64,000 nucleotides of DNA from Hyphomicrobiaceae bacterium (GCA_020638095.1 JACKJF010000004.1:434001-498000); one strand, 5' to 3'. Counted from the stretch's first letter, positions 8,439-18,718 are shown. The notes: generated by a model from the letters alone, not told the origin. Translations and numbers: made by a program.

Positions 8439-10856
8439 CTAGAAGAGCCCGCCTCGCCCGGCATTGAAGTCGACATTCCCCTGCTGGACGTTGAGGAACG
8501 CGTCCGAATTGACCCCGATCACCGACGTGGTGAGGTTCGGGCCCGTGCCCGGCTTGAACGCCTCGAGGATCGCATCCTGTCCTGCAAGGGCCTGAACGCC
8601 GGTCGTCGGATCGATCCAGACCTGGGTCATTCCGGCGGGCATGGCGAACGGCGTCGGCGGCGTGCCGGCAAGCGCCTTCTTCATGAACGCGGTGAAGACC
8701 GGCGCGGCGAATCCGCCACCCGTGGCCGACCGGCCCATCGAGCGCGGCGTGTCGTAGCCGATATAAACGCCAACGGTCAGCTCGGGCGTAAACCCGACGA
8801 ACCATGCATCCTTGTAATCGCTCGACGTACCCGTCTTGCCCGCCACCGGCCGCCCCAGCGCCTTGACGCTGGTGCCGGTGCCGCGCTGCACGACGCCCTC
8901 CATCATTGAGGTGATCTGGTAGGCCGTCATCGGATCGAGAATCTGCACGCGATTATCGATGATCAGGGGCTCGGGCTGGTTGTCCCATTCCTGGGCATTG
9001 CAGCCGTCGCAAATCCGCTCGTCATGCTTGAAGATCGTGGTGCCGTACCGGTCCTGGATACGGTCGATCAGGGTCGGCACGATCTTGCGGCCGCCATTGG
9101 CAATGGTCGCATAGGCCGCGGTCATCTTGATGTCCGTCGTCTCGCCCGACCCGAGAGCCATGGCCAGCACCGGCAGCAGATCGTCGTAAAGTCCGAAGAG
9201 CTTGGCATATTCGACGACCATCGGCATGCCGAGGTCCTGTGCGAGCCGCACGGTCATGACGTTTCGCGACCGCTCGATCCCGCGCCTGAGCGTCTGCGGG
9301 CCATAGAACTGGCCTTCCTCATAGTTCTGCGGTGACCAGCGCGACCCATCGGCATTGATGATTTCGAGCGGCGCGTCGAGCACCACCGATGCCGGCGTAT
9401 AGCCATTGTCGAGAGCTGCCGCGTAGACGATCGGCTTGAACGAGGAACCCGGCTGCCGGAGTGCCTGCGTCGCGCGGTTGAATTCCGACCGAGCGAACGA
9501 AAATCCGCCGACCATTGCGAGTACGCGGCCCGTGCGCGGATCCATGGCCACCAGCGCGCCCTCGACCTCCGGAGGCTGCTCGAGCGTGTAGACGCCGTCC
9601 TTGCCATCGACCGGGCTGACATAGACCACGTCGCCGACCTTCAGAATCTGGTCGAGTTTCTGCGACACCCACGGAATTTCGGACCCGGCCAGTTGCCCGG
9701 TCACCCGTTCGTCACCCATTGTTCCATCGACCTTCGGGTCTGGCCTTATGCCGATCGTCGCGTCGTTTCGCTGCATCTCGGTGACGATGGCGAGTTTCCA
9801 CTCCGGCACGTCCCAGAGCGGCTCGACGCCGAACACGGCCTTGCCCCAGTCGTCACCGGGCTCCACGTTCGTCACTGGTCCGTGGAAACCACGGGTATGG
9901 TCATAGGCGATCAGGCCATTCATCAGCGCTTCGCGGGCATAGGCCTGAAGGCGCGGGTCGAGCGTCGTGCGCACCGAAAGCCCGCCGCCGTAAAGCGTGT
10001 CGTCGCCATAAAGCGCCGCAAGTTCGCGCCGGACCTCTTCCACGAAATAACCCGACGAATAAAGACGCGTACCCCCCTCGCGCGGCACCACAACCAGCGG
10101 TTCCTTCTTGGCCGCGTCGCCATCCGCCTGCGTCACATAGCCTTCTTCGACCATGCGATCGATGACATAGTTGCGCCGGGCGATTGCCGCGTCGGGATGC
10201 CGGAACGGGTGGTAGTTGGCCGGTCCCTTGGGCAATGCCGCGAGATAGGCGATCTCCGGCAGGGTCAGCTCATAAAGAGCCTTGTCAAAATAGTTCTGCG
10301 CGGCGGCCGCGATGCCATAGGAATTGAAGCCGAAACCGATCTCGTTGAGGTAGAGTTCAAGGATCTTTTCCTTGCTGAAGGTCTGCTCGATCCTGAGCGC
10401 CAGGAGCGCCTCGCGAATTTTGCGGTCCCAGGTCTGCTCACGGCTCAGAAGGAAGTTCTTGGCCACCTGCTGGGTAATCGTCGAACCACCGGAAAGCGGA
10501 CCCGAGTCGCCGGAAAGCCGCCCCTGCACATAATCGAGCGCGGCGCGGATGATGCCCTCGAACGACAGGCCGTTATGATGGAAGAAGTCTTTGTCTTCAG
10601 TGGCGACGAATGCATCGACCACGAGCGGTGGAATCGTCTCGATAGGCTGGAACAGCCTGCGTTCACGCGCGTATTCCGCGAGCAGATAGCCATCGGCGGC
10701 ATAGACGCGTGTGGTGATTGGCGGCGCGTAGTCGCGCAACACCGTGTAGTCGGGCAGGTCCTGGGAAACCTGCCACAGATAATACCCGACCCCGGCCCCG
10801 ATCACGAGGACCATGAACAGGCCGAAGCCGAAAAGCCATCCCAGAAGTCGAATCAT
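8439..10856 (-). CDS. mrcA: penicillin-binding protein 1A
   Basis: A bifunctional peptidoglycan synthase of 805 residues. After an N-terminal membrane helix (residues 3-27) comes a GT51 glycosyltransferase domain (EDKDFF with the catalytic Glu, GGSTITQQ, and a later ELYLNE motif), then a linker and the transpeptidase with SSFK near 471, SRN, and KTGTS near 674. All catalytic motifs are intact. The ATG at 10856 sits directly before the membrane helix; an upstream start at 10904 would add an Arg-rich stretch and is less likely. It lies between amiC and prfB on the same strand. Confidence 0.95.
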   Translation of the reverse strand: MIRLLGWLFGFGLFMVLVIGAGVGYYLWQVSQDLPDYTVLRDYAPPITTRVYAADGYLLAEYARERRLFQPIETIPPLVVDAFVATEDKDFFHHNGLSFEGIIRAALDYVQGRLSGDSGPLSGGSTITQQVAKNFLLSREQTWDRKIREALLALRIEQTFSKEKILELYLNEIGFGFNSYGIAAAAQNYFDKALYELTLPEIAYLAALPKGPANYHPFRHPDAAIARRNYVIDRMVEEGYVTQADGDAAKKEPLVVVPREGGTRLYSSGYFVEEVRRELAALYGDDTLYGGGLSVRTTLDPRLQAYAREALMNGLIAYDHTRGFHGPVTNVEPGDDWGKAVFGVEPLWDVPEWKLAIVTEMQRNDATIGIRPDPKVDGTMGDERVTGQLAGSEIPWVSQKLDQILKVGDVVYVSPVDGKDGVYTLEQPPEVEGALVAMDPRTGRVLAMVGGFSFARSEFNRATQALRQPGSSFKPIVYAAALDNGYTPASVVLDAPLEIINADGSRWSPQNYEEGQFYGPQTLRRGIERSRNVMTVRLAQDLGMPMVVEYAKLFGLYDDLLPVLAMALGSGETTDIKMTAAYATIANGGRKIVPTLIDRIQDRYGTTIFKHDERICDGCNAQEWDNQPEPLIIDNRVQILDPMTAYQITSMMEGVVQRGTGTSVKALGRPVAGKTGTSSDYKDAWFVGFTPELTVGVYIGYDTPRSMGRSATGGGFAAPVFTAFMKKALAGTPPTPFAMPAGMTQVWIDPTTGVQALAGQDAILEAFKPGTGPNLTTSVIGVNSDAFLNVQQGNVDFNAGRGGLF

Positions 10857-10944
10857 TGCCCGATCACCCGCCTGCGGATACCCGCAGTACCGCCGCCGCG
10901 GCACCCCTGCCCGGTTCGCGCGGCAAAATTATGAAGGCGATAAA

Positions 10945-12216
10945 TCATGTTCCGCCGCCATCGTCAAAATATTGCGCGATACCCCGCGCCACTGCTTCCG
11001 CGGTGCGGTCCCGCCACTCCGGCGAAGACAGATTGCGTGCATCGGCGTCATTGGAGACGAACCCAAGTTCCAGAAGAACGGAGGGCACGTCCGGTGCCTG
11101 TAGCACAAAGAAATTGGCCCGTCTGAGGGGAAAACGCCGCACGGGCACGCTGGCCTGCAACTGGTCCAGCACGGCCCGCGCCGCCAGAAACGCCTGTCGC
11201 CGCATCTCGCGCCGCATAAGATCGACGAGAATGTCGACCGCTGCTGCGTCGGGCGCTTCCGCAACCGCGCCCGCCAGCACCGCAGAGTGGTTTTCCCCAT
11301 CCGCCAGCACCTTGTCGAGCACGTCCGTCGCCTGCTCGTCGCGGGTATAGATCGAGGCACCCCGGATCGCCGGGTCCTCGAATGCGTCGGCGTGAATGGA
11401 AAGAAAGAGGCTCGCCTTGTTTTCCCGCGCGATGTCGACCCGCTGATCGAGCCGCACGAACCGGTCGTCATCCCGGGTCAGGGCAACGTCGAATCGTCCG
11501 GAAGCAATGAGGATTTCCTGAAGCTTCTTGGCAAAGGCCAGCGTGATCGTCTTTTCGAAAATGCCGTTGCCCATCACCGCACCGCTATCGACCCCGCCAT
11601 GTCCCGGGTCGATGAGAATGAGCGGACGGTGCCCGAGTTCGGATTCGGTCGTTCCGGGGGCGTTGGAATTGTCCGCCAGCTGCGGCTCGCCATTGTCACC
11701 CGCGGAGCTGGACTTGTCGGCCTCGGCCTTGGTCACGAAATCGGCCTCGCTCTGCGGCACCATATCGACGACCAGTCGCGCGGGCTGTCCGTCGATCGCC
11801 TTGAGCACGTAGGCCTGCTGCACCTGCATCGGCTGCCGGAGAATAAGAAGCGTCCGGACCCGGTCCGGCCCGACCTGCGCAATGGAAGCCTCGGCGATTG
11901 GCCCGATTTCGGGCACCTCCATTGGATCGGTCGCCGAGAGCACGCCCGCCCTAACATCGATCGCGATCGCGATCGGATCGAGCAGCGACACGAAGGCAAA
12001 CTGGGTCGGCGCGCTGAGATCGACGATCAGGCGCGCCCGCTCGTGCGAGGCCGTGAGCCGCACCGCGTTGATGGTGAGATTTCCAACATCCGCCGCCGCC
12101 AGGTCACTTGCAGCGTTTGCGGCACTCTCCTGCGCAAGAACGCGACCGAAACCGCCAGCGGCAGTGGCCAAAAGCAGCATCGCCAGCACCAGAACCGCAC
12201 GTACTGACTGCCGCAT
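10945..12216 (-). CDS. amiC: N-acetylmuramoyl-L-alanine amidase (AMIN + Amidase_3)
   Basis: A secreted 423-residue zinc amidase that separates stem peptides from glycan during division. A signal peptide (MRQSVRAVLVLAM...) is followed by an AMIN domain (about 40-150), a Ser/Asn-rich linker, and an Amidase_3 domain with DPGHGG (Zn His near 204), FEK (Glu near 219), SIHADAF (His) and LLELGF (catalytic Glu). The ATG at 12216 gives a clean signal peptide and has AGGGCGA upstream; an ATG at 12261 has no ribosome site. It is first gene of the unit with mrcA. Confidence 0.92.
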   Translation of the reverse strand: MRQSVRAVLVLAMLLLATAAGGFGRVLAQESAANAASDLAAADVGNLTINAVRLTASHERARLIVDLSAPTQFAFVSLLDPIAIAIDVRAGVLSATDPMEVPEIGPIAEASIAQVGPDRVRTLLILRQPMQVQQAYVLKAIDGQPARLVVDMVPQSEADFVTKAEADKSSSAGDNGEPQLADNSNAPGTTESELGHRPLILIDPGHGGVDSGAVMGNGIFEKTITLAFAKKLQEILIASGRFDVALTRDDDRFVRLDQRVDIARENKASLFLSIHADAFEDPAIRGASIYTRDEQATDVLDKVLADGENHSAVLAGAVAEAPDAAAVDILVDLMRREMRRQAFLAARAVLDQLQASVPVRRFPLRRANFFVLQAPDVPSVLLELGFVSNDADARNLSSPEWRDRTAEAVARGIAQYFDDGGGT

Positions 12217-12895
12217 TTTCGCCCTGGGTAGGTCGGAGGTCTTAGCTCGAAAACTCGTCATGAACGGATTGGTTCACTCGTCAGATGCCGCGATTCGTTG
12301 GGTTTCCGCCCGTTCCATGGCTCTTAGCCCAGCCTGCTGTTATCGCCAAATCCACGACGACCATTGTGATGGGAAAACCCTGCCCAATTGCGCGATTGGT
12401 CAGTGAATGTGACTTTTTTATTGCCAAATCAGCGCCCCGCGAATAAGCAGGACAAGAGCCTTCTGGCCCGCAATTGCCGCCGCTCATTTCATGCGTCGCG
12501 CGGCATCTCCGCCACCCACCTGACATCGGCATGACGCCTGGAGGTGCTTGTAGACCGGCGGCTGCGTCACCATATTGGCTCGTTTGAGAATTTCGGCCGC
12601 AAGGCCGACATGCGCAGATGCGGACACGGTTCCGCCTGCGAACCGAACGAAAGCGGATAGATGGGCAAACCCACTGAAAGTCGAACGCGTCAGGCAATTA
12701 GCTGGCAGATCGCGTTGGCGGACTTTGGCGGGATCGTGAGTGTGGCCCGCAATTCTGTTTTCCCATCCCGTGCCCGGGCAGTTCTCGCCCATGGCACATT
12801 CACCCAAGAAACAACGGCCGCGCATGGCGCAACCCCGTTCAGGTCCATGAAGGACCGGGCAAGGTTTGGCGCGCGACGGCCTGGAGAAATGCTTT
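12217..12895. other. long amiC/rne intergenic region; probable rne leader
   Basis: A 679-base stretch between the divergent amiC and rne genes without a convincing gene; the open frames in it look like no known protein. It contains a hairpin with a GCAA tetraloop, TCGGCC/GGCCGA at 12593-12608. A good ribosome site, GGAG at 12883-12886, serves the rne ATG at 12896. In other bacteria rne has a long structured leader through which RNase E regulates its own mRNA; that role here is inferred only from position. Confidence 0.45.
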
Positions 12896-15574
12896 ATGGC
12901 AACCAAACGCATGCTGGTGGATGCCACCCACCCGGAAGAAACCCGTATTGTCGTGACGAGCGGCAATCGGCTCGAGGAATTTGATTTCGAATCAGCCAGC
13001 CGCAGGCAGCTGCGCGGCAACATCTACCTGGCGAAAGTCACGCGGGTAGAGCCGTCGCTCCAGGCGGCGTTCGTTGATTATGGCGGCAATCGCCACGGCT
13101 TCCTCGCCTTTTCCGAAATCCATCCGGACTATTACCAGATACCGGTGGCGGACCGCGAAGCCCTGCTGGCCATGGAGGCCGAGGCCAACGAGCGTCTGCG
13201 CGAAGACAATCCCAATCGCAAATCCAAGCGCCGCCGTCCGCAGAACGAGGCCAAGGCCGAAGCTGCACCTGAAGTCGCTGACCAATCCGACGTCGAACCG
13301 GTTGAAGCAGAACCATCCGACGATGACGAACCCGATGTGATCGCGGCCGCCGACGGTCTCGACCTCGAAGAAGAAAGCGTCGAGGCCCCGGCTGGCGTCG
13401 AAGAGGGCGAAGGCGCGGACGCGCCGGCCGCCGATGCCGCCAAACGCACCACCCGCCGCTCGGCGCGTGGCCGGCGCGGCAAGGCGAAAAAGGCCGAGCC
13501 GGCAGCAAAACCTGCCGACGAAACCCACGCCGATGAGGAACATCACGACGAGGATGCGCCGGCAGAAGAAATCGACACGCTCGATTCAGGTTTCGACGAT
13601 CTGGGTGGCGGCGAAGGCGAAGACCTCATTGACACGCGCCGTCGGCTCGTCCGCCGCTACAAGATCCAGGAAGTCATCAAGCGCCGGCAGGTCATGCTGG
13701 TGCAGGTGGTCAAGGAAGAGCGCGGCAACAAGGGCGCAGCGCTGACGACCTATCTGTCGCTCGCCGGCCGCTATTCCGTTCTGATGCCCAACACTGCTCG
13801 CGGTGGTGGCATTTCCCGCAAGATCACCAATTCGGTTGACCGCAAGCGGCTCAAGGAAATTGCCGGCGAACTCGACGTGCCGCAGGGCATGGGTGTCATT
13901 CTGCGCACGGCCGGCGCGGCGCGCACCAAGGCCGAAATCAAGCGCGATTTCGAATACCTCTCCCGGCTCTGGGAAAACGTGCGCACGCTGACCCTCGCCT
14001 CCACGGCCCCAAGCCTCGTCTATGCCGAGGGCAGCCTCATCAAGCGCGCCATTCGCGACCTTTATGACAAGGACATTGCCGAGGTTCTTGTCGCCGGTGA
14101 CGGCGGCTATGCCGAAGCACGCGACTTCATGAAACTGATCATGCCGTCGCACGCCAAGAAGGTTAAGCAATATAGGGAACCGCAGCAGATCTTCTCGCGG
14201 TTCAATGTCGAGCAGCAGCTCGACTCGATGTTCTCGCCGCAGGTCACCCTGCCCTCCGGCGGCTACATCGTGATCAACCCGACAGAAGCGCTGGTTTCGA
14301 TTGACGTGAACTCCGGCCGCGCTACGCGGGAGCACAATATCGAGGACACGGCCCTTCAGACCAATCTTGAGGCGGCCGACGAAGTCGCCCGCCAGCTACG
14401 CCTCCGCGACATGGCCGGTCTCATTGTTATCGACTTCATCGACATGACCGAGCGCCGTTCGATCCGCAATGTTGAAAAGCGCCTGAAGGATGCGCTCAAG
14501 CACGACCGTGCCCGCATTCAGGTTGGCCGTATCTCGCACTTTGGCCTGCTCGAAATGAGCCGTCAGCGCATGCGGTTCGGCGTGCTCGAGAGCTCGACGC
14601 ATGTTTGCCCCATGTGTTCGGGCGCCGGCATTGTCCGGTCGGTCGAAAGCCTTGCGCTTATGGTCATGCGCGCGGTCGAGGACCAGGTCCACAACCGGCC
14701 CGGCGACAATATCAACGTGCGCGTACCGACCGACGTCGCGCTCTATCTCCTTAATGCCAAGCGGCATCTCCTGACCGGGCTCGAAGACCGGCTCGGACTC
14801 TCGATCACCGTCAGCGCTGACGCGACCCTGATGGGCTCGCACTACGCCATAGATCGCACCGGGCCTGCGACCGGCATCGCCGTTCCGAGTGCCGCGGTCG
14901 CCATGGACGCGCGGTCAATGCCCGAGACCGACGTCGAAGACGAAGCGGACGTGGAAGTCGAGGACGACGAGGAAGAAGAAAGCCAGGGCCGCTCGCGTAG
15001 CCGGCGCCGCCGTCGCGGACGCCGTCAGGATGGCCAGGCCGAAACCCGGCCCGACAACGTGGAATCGGCCTCCGAGCCCGACGAGTCGGATGACGACGAG
15101 ACCGGAATGGCCGAAGCCGACGAGCGCGATGACGACGATCAGCCGCGCAAACGCCGCCGCCGCGGTCGCCGGGGTGGCCGCCGCAATCGCCGTGGTGGTG
15201 CCGATATCGAAGCAGGCGGTGCAGAGGAGTTCGATGAGACTGAGATCGCCGAAGGCCGTCCGGCCGACCTCACCGGCGCCGAGCAGCCCAAAATCGCCTC
15301 AAGCGACGAAATGGAAGAAGTAGAGGTCGCGGAAACCGTTGCCAAGCCGAAGTCGCGCCGCGGCCGAAGCCGCAAGGCCGACGCTGAGCCAGCTCCCGAA
15401 GCCGCAGCAGAGGTCCAATCCGCGCCCGAGCCTGCGCTGGCTTCCGCAGAAGCGGAAGAAGCGCCTGTCTCGCGCAAGAAAAAAGACCTGCCGCCCGAAG
15501 GCGAAATCATCGCGTCAAGCACCACCAATGGCGACGAAAAGCCCAAGCGCGGCGGTTGGTGGTCACGCAAATAG
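12896..15574 (+). CDS. rne: ribonuclease E
   Basis: Endoribonuclease E, core of the RNA degradosome, 892 residues. The S1 domain (about 35-280) is split by a roughly 135-residue acidic/basic low-complexity insertion (about 105-240), as is usual in alphaproteobacteria. The catalytic domain has IDVNSG (Asp near 469) and DFIDM (near 512), and the Zn-link CPMCSG near 571. The tail is disordered, with Arg-rich blocks alternating with acidic ones, suited to RNA and degradosome-partner binding. The ATG at 12896 (MATKRML) has GGAG upstream; an ATG at 12866 is less likely. Confidence 0.96.
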   Translation: MATKRMLVDATHPEETRIVVTSGNRLEEFDFESASRRQLRGNIYLAKVTRVEPSLQAAFVDYGGNRHGFLAFSEIHPDYYQIPVADREALLAMEAEANERLREDNPNRKSKRRRPQNEAKAEAAPEVADQSDVEPVEAEPSDDDEPDVIAAADGLDLEEESVEAPAGVEEGEGADAPAADAAKRTTRRSARGRRGKAKKAEPAAKPADETHADEEHHDEDAPAEEIDTLDSGFDDLGGGEGEDLIDTRRRLVRRYKIQEVIKRRQVMLVQVVKEERGNKGAALTTYLSLAGRYSVLMPNTARGGGISRKITNSVDRKRLKEIAGELDVPQGMGVILRTAGAARTKAEIKRDFEYLSRLWENVRTLTLASTAPSLVYAEGSLIKRAIRDLYDKDIAEVLVAGDGGYAEARDFMKLIMPSHAKKVKQYREPQQIFSRFNVEQQLDSMFSPQVTLPSGGYIVINPTEALVSIDVNSGRATREHNIEDTALQTNLEAADEVARQLRLRDMAGLIVIDFIDMTERRSIRNVEKRLKDALKHDRARIQVGRISHFGLLEMSRQRMRFGVLESSTHVCPMCSGAGIVRSVESLALMVMRAVEDQVHNRPGDNINVRVPTDVALYLLNAKRHLLTGLEDRLGLSITVSADATLMGSHYAIDRTGPATGIAVPSAAVAMDARSMPETDVEDEADVEVEDDEEEESQGRSRSRRRRRGRRQDGQAETRPDNVESASEPDESDDDETGMAEADERDDDDQPRKRRRRGRRGGRRNRRGGADIEAGGAEEFDETEIAEGRPADLTGAEQPKIASSDEMEEVEVAETVAKPKSRRGRSRKADAEPAPEAAAEVQSAPEPALASAEAEEAPVSRKKKDLPPEGEIIASSTTNGDEKPKRGGWWSRK

Positions 15575-15634
15575 CTGAACAGTCCGTGCGCCCCGATCCC
15601 GGCCCCGGACCGTTCACAATGCTGATAGGTCACG

Positions 15635-15663
15635 TTGCGCACATCCGCAGCGAAGACTAGAAT
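15635..15663 (+). promoter_or_regulatory. candidate promoter of the DsbA-like gene
   Basis: TTGCGC at 15635-15640, a 17-base spacer, and TAGAAT at 15658-15663, which is a good housekeeping sigma-factor match for this group. It lies 67 bases before the ATG at 15730 and downstream of the rne stop. Confidence 0.5.
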
Positions 15664-15729
15664 CGCAATCAAATCAGGGTGTCAGGCAGCGCGTTTGGGC
15701 GCGATGCACCTGTCGCGAAAGGGTTTCAA

Positions 15730-16599
15730 ATGAACCGCACGTCCGTCATCGCCATGCTGGTGGTCGCCATTGTCGCTGGCCTGGGTGGCGCTTTTGCCTC
15801 GCAGTTCTTCGCCCAGAAGCCGCTCGCGGAAAGCGACATTCGCGGCATTGTGTCGACCATGATCTCCGATCACGACACCGCACAGGCGGACGCCCAGCAG
15901 ACCATGACGGCCTCGCTCGACGAATCGGCGCTCAATCCGTTGATCGAGAAATACCTGATGGACAATCCCCGCGTGCTTCAGCGTGTGTCCGAGCGCCTGC
16001 AGGACGAACTGGCCACCGAAGAGCGCGAGAAGACGCGCGTCGCGCTCGCAGGAATGCATGACCAGCTCTACGACGACCCCGACCACGTCATCATCGGAAA
16101 CCCGAATGGCGACGTCACGCTGATCGAGTTCTTCGACTATAACTGCGTCTATTGCCGCCAAAGCCTGCCCGACGTTGCCCGCCTGATGCAGGACGACCCG
16201 AACCTTCGGATCATTCTCAAGGAATTCCCGGTGCTATCCGCCGGGTCGCTTGAGGCTGCAAAGATCGCCATGGCCGTCAGCAAGACGAATGCCGACTACT
16301 GGACCTTCCACCAGACTCTTTATACCGGCCGCGGTCAGGTCGATGGCGACGTGGCGCTCCGGGCCGCCGAGGATCTGGGTCTCGACAAGGATTCGATCAT
16401 GACGGTCGCAAATTCCCAGGCGACCCTCGACGCGATTCAGCGCAATTATTCCGCCGCCGACACACTCGGCATTTCCGGCACCCCCACATTCATCATCGGC
16501 GACGAACTGATCCCCGGTGCCCTCGGCTACGATGCGCTCAAACAGATGATCGACAATGTTCGCGCCTGCGGCAGCGCAGATTGCAGCAGCCAGGGTTGA
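15730..16599 (+). CDS. DsbA-family (Com1/ScsC-like) thiol-disulfide oxidoreductase
   Basis: A 289-residue exported thioredoxin-fold protein. An N-terminal hydrophobic segment (MNRTSVIAMLVVAIV...) acts as signal or anchor. A helical region (about 50-110) of the kind that drives oligomerisation in ScsC-like proteins precedes the DsbA domain. The active site is CVYC (Cys139, Cys142), and the cis-Pro loop is GTPTFIIG. It should form or shuffle disulfides in periplasmic proteins. The start is the ATG with AAGGG upstream; an upstream frame extension to 15679 lacks a signal sequence at its beginning. Confidence 0.88.
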   Translation: MNRTSVIAMLVVAIVAGLGGAFASQFFAQKPLAESDIRGIVSTMISDHDTAQADAQQTMTASLDESALNPLIEKYLMDNPRVLQRVSERLQDELATEEREKTRVALAGMHDQLYDDPDHVIIGNPNGDVTLIEFFDYNCVYCRQSLPDVARLMQDDPNLRIILKEFPVLSAGSLEAAKIAMAVSKTNADYWTFHQTLYTGRGQVDGDVALRAAEDLGLDKDSIMTVANSQATLDAIQRNYSAADTLGISGTPTFIIGDELIPGALGYDALKQMIDNVRACGSADCSSQG

Positions 16600-16639
16600 G
16601 ATGGCTACCCATTGCCTGTGGGCGGTGCGTGAATAGCGT

Positions 16640-16667
16640 TTGGCGTTTTTGCCGCGCTTGCTATAGT
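16640..16667 (+). promoter_or_regulatory. candidate promoter of accBC
   Basis: TTGGCG at 16640-16645, a 16-base spacer, and TATAGT at 16662-16667, upstream of accB in the 246-base gap after the DsbA-like gene. This implies a leader of about 170 bases. Nothing else in the gap is recognised. aroQ, which often precedes accB in this group, is not present. Confidence 0.45.
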
Positions 16668-16845
16668 CCGCAGCCAATATGGGGCTGAACCGGCGAACAC
16701 ATCCGGACAGATTGAAACGGGCCGATCCGGCCTCCGCAAGCGGCACGGTTTGTTCGGCCTGTTGCGCGCCGGATGATCCTGTTGCTAGGTAATGCCTCAC
16801 GGATTTGCACGAGAACGGCCCGTCAGGGGCGCACGGAGTACGGAC

Positions 16846-17331
16846 ATGACCAAAGCATCCGACATCGATCAGGATCTCATTCGGGCCATTGCCGAGCTCG
16901 TCAACGACGCCAACCTCGCCGAGATCGAAATCGAGAAGGATGACTTCCGCGTTCGTGTGACGCGGTCATTCTCCGTGCCAGCCGCCCAGCAGGTCTTCGC
17001 GGCGCCCGCGCCCGCAGTCGTTGCACAACCCGCCCAGAGCGTTGCGGAAAGTATCGTCAGCCCTCAGAAATCGCCGGCCGACGACCTGCTCTCAAATCCC
17101 GGCACCCTCACCTCGCCCATGGTTGGCACCGCCTACCTCGCACCAGAACCCGGCGCGACCGCGTTCGTGACCGTGGGCCAGCAGGTCAAGGAAGGCCAGA
17201 CCGTCGTTATTGTCGAGGCGATGAAGACCATGAACCAGATCCCCGCTCACCGTTCGGGCAAGATCGCTTCCATTCTCGTCGAAGACGGGCAACCGGTTGA
17301 ATATGGCGAACCGCTCGTCGTGATCGAGTAG
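16846..17331 (+). CDS. accB: acetyl-CoA carboxylase biotin carboxyl carrier protein
   Basis: Carries the biotin that shuttles carboxyl groups between biotin carboxylase and carboxyltransferase in the first step of fatty acid synthesis. It has 161 residues: an N-terminal oligomerisation region, a Pro/Ala-rich linker (about 45-80), and a biotinyl domain with EAMKTM, where Lys127 is the biotin site. The ATG at 16846 has GGAG at 16835-16838. accC follows after 12 bases, so the pair is co-transcribed. Confidence 0.96.
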   Translation: MTKASDIDQDLIRAIAELVNDANLAEIEIEKDDFRVRVTRSFSVPAAQQVFAAPAPAVVAQPAQSVAESIVSPQKSPADDLLSNPGTLTSPMVGTAYLAPEPGATAFVTVGQQVKEGQTVVIVEAMKTMNQIPAHRSGKIASILVEDGQPVEYGEPLVVIE

Positions 17332-17343
17332 CGGAGAAGCACC

Positions 17344-18693
17344 ATGTTCTCCAAGGTTCTCATTGCCAATCGCGGCGAGATCGCCCTCCGGGTGCTGCGC
17401 GCCTGCAAGGAAATGGGCATCGAGACTGTCGCCGTCCATTCGACCGCCGATGCCGATGCCATGCATGTCCGGCTGGCGGATGAAAGCGTTTGCATCGGCC
17501 CCAATCCGGCGAGCGAATCGTACCTCAACATCCCCGCGCTCGTGACTGCCTGCGAAATCACCGGCGCTGACGCGGTTCACCCCGGCTATGGATTTCTGTC
17601 CGAAAACGCGCGATTCGCCCGCATTCTGGCGGAGCACAAGATCGCCTTCATCGGTCCTTCGGCGCACCATATCGAGATCATGGGCGACAAGATCGAGGCC
17701 AAGCGCACTGCGCTCGAACTCGGCATCCCCTGTGTGCCGGGCTCGGAGGGCGAAGTCGAAACGGTTGAAGACGCCAAGGCAATCGGCAAGGAATTCGGTT
17801 ACCCGGTTCTGGTCAAGGCTGCTGCCGGCGGCGGCGGGCGCGGCATGAAAGTCGCCAGTTCAGAAGCGGAAATGGAAACCGCGTTCAAGACGGCGCGCAG
17901 CGAAGCCAAGGCGGCCTTTGGCGACGGTTCGGTCTATATCGAGAAATACCTGGTCAAGCCGCGCCACATTGAGGTGCAGGTTATCGGCGACGGCCAGGGA
18001 AATGCCGTCCACCTCGGCACGCGCGACTGCTCCTTGCAGCGTCGCCACCAGAAAGTCTGGGAAGAAGCCGTCGCCCCGACCGTGCCGATGGAGCAGCAGC
18101 AGGAAATCGGCGAGATCTGCGCCAGTGCCATGCGCAAGCTCAAATATTCCGGCGCCGGGACGATCGAGTTCCTTTACGAAGACGGCGCCTTCTATTTCAT
18201 CGAGATGAACACGCGCCTGCAGGTCGAGCACCCGGTCTCCGAATTCGTGACCGATATCGACGTGGTCTACGAGCAGATCAGCGTTGCAGCCGGCAACAAG
18301 CTCAGCATCAAGCAGAGCGACGTCGAATTTGCCGGCCACGCCATCGAAGTGCGCATCAACGCCGAGGACCCGGTGACCTTCACCCCTTCGCCCGGCACGA
18401 TCACCTTTTATCATCCGGCAGGTGGCGTTGGCGTCCGCATCGATTCGGCGGTCTATCAGGGCTACCGGATCCCGCCCTATTACGACAGCCTGATCGGCAA
18501 GCTCATCGCCCATGGCCGCACCCGCGAAGAGTGCCTGCAGCGGCTCAAGCGCGCCATTGACGAATTCGTGGTCGATGGGGTCAAGACGACCCTGCCGCTC
18601 TTTCAGCGCCTTATTCGCGAGCCGGACGTGATAGCCGGCAATTACGATATCCACTGGCTCGAGCAATATCTGGCACGCACCAAGCCCGTGTGA
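17344..18693 (+). CDS. accC: acetyl-CoA carboxylase biotin carboxylase subunit
   Basis: ATP-dependent carboxylation of the biotin on AccB. The 449-residue protein starts with FSKVLIANRGEIALR and has the PGYGFLSEN region, the Gly-rich ATP loop KAAAGGGGRGMKV, and EMNTRLQVEHPV with the catalytic Arg and Glu. The length is normal. It sits 12 bases after accB and 25 bases before aat, so all three probably share an mRNA. Confidence 0.97.
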   Translation: MFSKVLIANRGEIALRVLRACKEMGIETVAVHSTADADAMHVRLADESVCIGPNPASESYLNIPALVTACEITGADAVHPGYGFLSENARFARILAEHKIAFIGPSAHHIEIMGDKIEAKRTALELGIPCVPGSEGEVETVEDAKAIGKEFGYPVLVKAAAGGGGRGMKVASSEAEMETAFKTARSEAKAAFGDGSVYIEKYLVKPRHIEVQVIGDGQGNAVHLGTRDCSLQRRHQKVWEEAVAPTVPMEQQQEIGEICASAMRKLKYSGAGTIEFLYEDGAFYFIEMNTRLQVEHPVSEFVTDIDVVYEQISVAAGNKLSIKQSDVEFAGHAIEVRINAEDPVTFTPSPGTITFYHPAGGVGVRIDSAVYQGYRIPPYYDSLIGKLIAHGRTREECLQRLKRAIDEFVVDGVKTTLPLFQRLIREPDVIAGNYDIHWLEQYLARTKPV

Positions 18694-18718
18694 TCGAGAA
18701 GGTCGAGGTTCCCGACCG

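Noticed and set aside
12281..12697. Open frames on the minus strand in the rne leader
   Set aside because: There is no ribosome site and no recognisable family, and the amino acid content is typical of non-coding GC-rich DNA.
16600..16845. Missing aroQ before accB
   Set aside because: The 246-base gap is too short for a 3-dehydroquinate dehydratase and shows no remnant. The gene is simply elsewhere or replaced.
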